Positions 62,933 through 64,000 of a stretch of DNA of 64,000 nucleotides are shown piece by piece. The translations under genes were made by a program, and so were the position numbers. Source of the stretch: JACCZZ01 sp044227805 (GTDB lineage Bacteria > Bacteroidota > Bacteroidia > Chitinophagales > UBA10324); assembly GCA_044227805.1 (NCBI GenBank), contig JBGAWA010000002.1, positions 1 to 64,000 of the forward strand, written 5' to 3'. The notes beneath the pieces are model-generated. The model searched no databases. It was not told the origin of the DNA and saw only the letters and a list, made by a program, of their open reading frames with translations. The stretch's first letter is position 1; each line of letters starts with the position of its first letter.

Positions 62933-63388
62933 TTGACCAACGAAGAATTAAAGGCCAAAATCAGCTCGTTGTTACCTTCCGCCACTTTTGAAGAAGGTGG
63001 TGAATGGTTGACCGTGTTGATCGGCCCGCTGGATTGGAAGATGCTGTCAGCACTTCTTCGCCAGGATGAATCACTGAAGTGCGACTACTTGTTTTGCCTC
63101 ACCTGTATTGACTGGAAATCACATTTGACAGTGGTATATCATCTTACTTCCACCACGTATCGTCACCATGTAGTGGTGAAAGCAAAACTGGATCGCGGCA
63201 AGCCGGAGATCGAAACTGTGAGCGACACCTGGCGCACGGCAGAATTTCATGAGCGGGAAGTATTTGAATTGTTCGGTGTGGTTTTTCTGAATCATCCTGA
63301 TCTGAGGCGATTGATTCTTACGGATGACTTTGAAGGATTCCCCTTGCGCAAAGATTTTGAGGATCCTGTGAACATGATAAAACTATAG
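62933..63388 (+). CDS. nuoC: NADH-quinone oxidoreductase subunit C
   Basis: A 151-residue 30-kDa-type subunit of the complex I peripheral arm. Markers are LFCLTCIDW, WRTAEFHEREVFELFGVVF, HPDLRRLILTDDF and GFPLRKDFED, which end the family signature. The start is TTG at 62933; the ATG at 62917 is out of frame. NuoC and NuoD are separate genes here, unlike the fused nuoCD of E. coli. nuoD follows by 69 bp. Confidence 0.96.
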   Translation: MTNEELKAKISSLLPSATFEEGGEWLTVLIGPLDWKMLSALLRQDESLKCDYLFCLTCIDWKSHLTVVYHLTSTTYRHHVVVKAKLDRGKPEIETVSDTWRTAEFHEREVFELFGVVFLNHPDLRRLILTDDFEGFPLRKDFEDPVNMIKL

Positions 63389-63457
63389 CCGGAAATTTGG
63401 GAAAGGCCACGCCGCCGTGCAACAGGTTCAGCCATCCCGCTCCATAAACAAACAACA

Positions 63458-64000
63458 ATGATTGAAGAAGTAGGCACCACCCAAGAAGGCGATCTGATCA
63501 TCAATATCGGGCCGCAACATCCTTCCACCCATGGTGTGCTTCATCTTGTTGTTACGCTGCGAGGTGAAACCATCCTTAAGGTGGAGCCGCACCTCGGCTA
63601 TATCCACCGCTCGATTGAAAAGATGTGCGAGTCACTCACTTACCGGCAGTTCATTTATGTAACGAGCCGGATGGATTATCTCTCCGCACACATCAACAAT
63701 CACGGTTGTGCTTTATGTGTGGAGAAAGGAATGCAAATTGAAATTCCACCGCGTGCGCAGGTTATAAGGGTGCTGATGGATGAGCTTACGCGAATTGCTT
63801 CACATGAGTTGTGGTGGGGTGCGATGTCGATGGATCTTGGCGCGTTCACCCCGTTCTTTCATGCTTTCCGCGAACGCGAAACAATCAACGACATCATGGA
63901 AGAGACCTGTGGCGCCCGTTTGACGATGAATTATATGGTGCCTGGCGGTGTGATGTATGATCTGCATCCCAACTTCGTGAAACGGGTGAAGGAGTTCCTG
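63458..64000 (+). CDS. nuoD: NADH-quinone oxidoreductase subunit D (partial, runs off the window)
   Basis: The first 181 residues of the 49-kDa-type subunit, from the ATG at 63458 (MIEEVGTTQEGDLIINIGPQ) to the window edge. The signature NIGPQHPSTHGVLHL and the quinone-site region LGYIHRSIEKMCESLTYRQ are present, along with SRMDYLSAHINNHG and SHELWWGAMSMDLGAFTPFF. It forms the quinone cavity with NuoB. The full protein is usually about 400 residues, so more than half lies beyond the window. Confidence 0.96.
   Translation, partial: MIEEVGTTQEGDLIINIGPQHPSTHGVLHLVVTLRGETILKVEPHLGYIHRSIEKMCESLTYRQFIYVTSRMDYLSAHINNHGCALCVEKGMQIEIPPRAQVIRVLMDELTRIASHELWWGAMSMDLGAFTPFFHAFRERETINDIMEETCGARLTMNYMVPGGVMYDLHPNFVKRVKEFL

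Noticed and set aside
1..64000. tRNA, rRNA and tmRNA genes
   Set aside because: I looked for T-arm-like GGTTCGAATCC motifs and rRNA landmarks in the gaps and found none that fold as expected.

Overview
The window comes from a Bacteroidota chromosome, most likely from the Chitinophagales/Sphingobacteriales side of the phylum. This is an inference from several things visible in the sequence: eight secreted proteins ending in type IX secretion (T9SS) type-A sorting domains, a SusC/SusD pair, a DUF4290-murA pair, several matches to the Bacteroidetes -7 box TAnnTTTG, and almost no Shine-Dalgarno sequences. I found no tRNA, rRNA, CRISPR array, intact insertion sequence or prophage.

Layout. 0-2 kb: a T9SS protein and a di-haem cytochrome c peroxidase, somewhat AT-richer than what follows. 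2.3-5.4 kb: DUF4290 protein, MurA (Asp in place of the catalytic Cys) and a membrane-anchored thioredoxin. 5.4-7.0 kb: a class IV aminotransferase paired with a small sulfotransferase. 7.3-14.4 kb (minus strand): M4 metallopeptidase, lipoamide dehydrogenase, a small methyltransferase, the 2-oxo acid dehydrogenase E2 and a DoxX-like protein. 14.5-24.2 kb: mostly exported proteins, including a cysteine-rich HYC_CC_PP protein, a T9SS thioredoxin, a T9SS multicopper oxidase, a fasciclin lipoprotein and a T9SS arylsulfotransferase. 24.4-32.2 kb: an unrecognised exported protein, an Hsp15-like S4 protein, a small membrane protein, a 1313-residue extracellular protein and an EEP-family phosphatase/nuclease. 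32.4-35.0 kb: B12-dependent ribonucleotide reductase. 35.4-38.7 kb: PadR regulator, PspC-domain protein and three small exported proteins. 39-47 kb: T9SS esterase, SerS, methylmalonyl-CoA epimerase, iscS-iscU-iscA and an S9 peptidase. 47.4-51.9 kb: a susC-susD pair broken by several small lesions at the gene junction. 52-61.6 kb: T9SS CotH-kinase protein, PheS, a helical protein, a 3-hydroxyacyl-CoA dehydrogenase, a cupin, GcvT, ComB and CrcB. 61.9 kb to the end: the start of the complex I operon (nuoA, B, C and partial D).

The most unusual element is a family of intergenic palindromic repeats of about 160 bp. Six near-full-length copies sit at about 7.1, 11.6, 21.1, 38.9, 42.2 and 61.7 kb. 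Each has inverted TTAAACCC/GGGTTAA-like ends, an internal long stem with at least one compensatory base change, and a terminal GGATTTTTC/GAAAAATCC hairpin. That hairpin also occurs alone at several other intergenic sites. The family codes for no protein and looks like a MITE-like or structured-RNA repeat. It is my main candidate for something undescribed.

Functionally the window mixes housekeeping genes (cell wall, translation, Fe-S assembly, respiration, one-carbon and 2-oxo acid metabolism) with a large extracellular repertoire for breaking down or modifying polymers. Where the longest open frame was not the best start, the start was moved using a signal peptide, a family N-terminus or a -7 box lying inside the longer frame.
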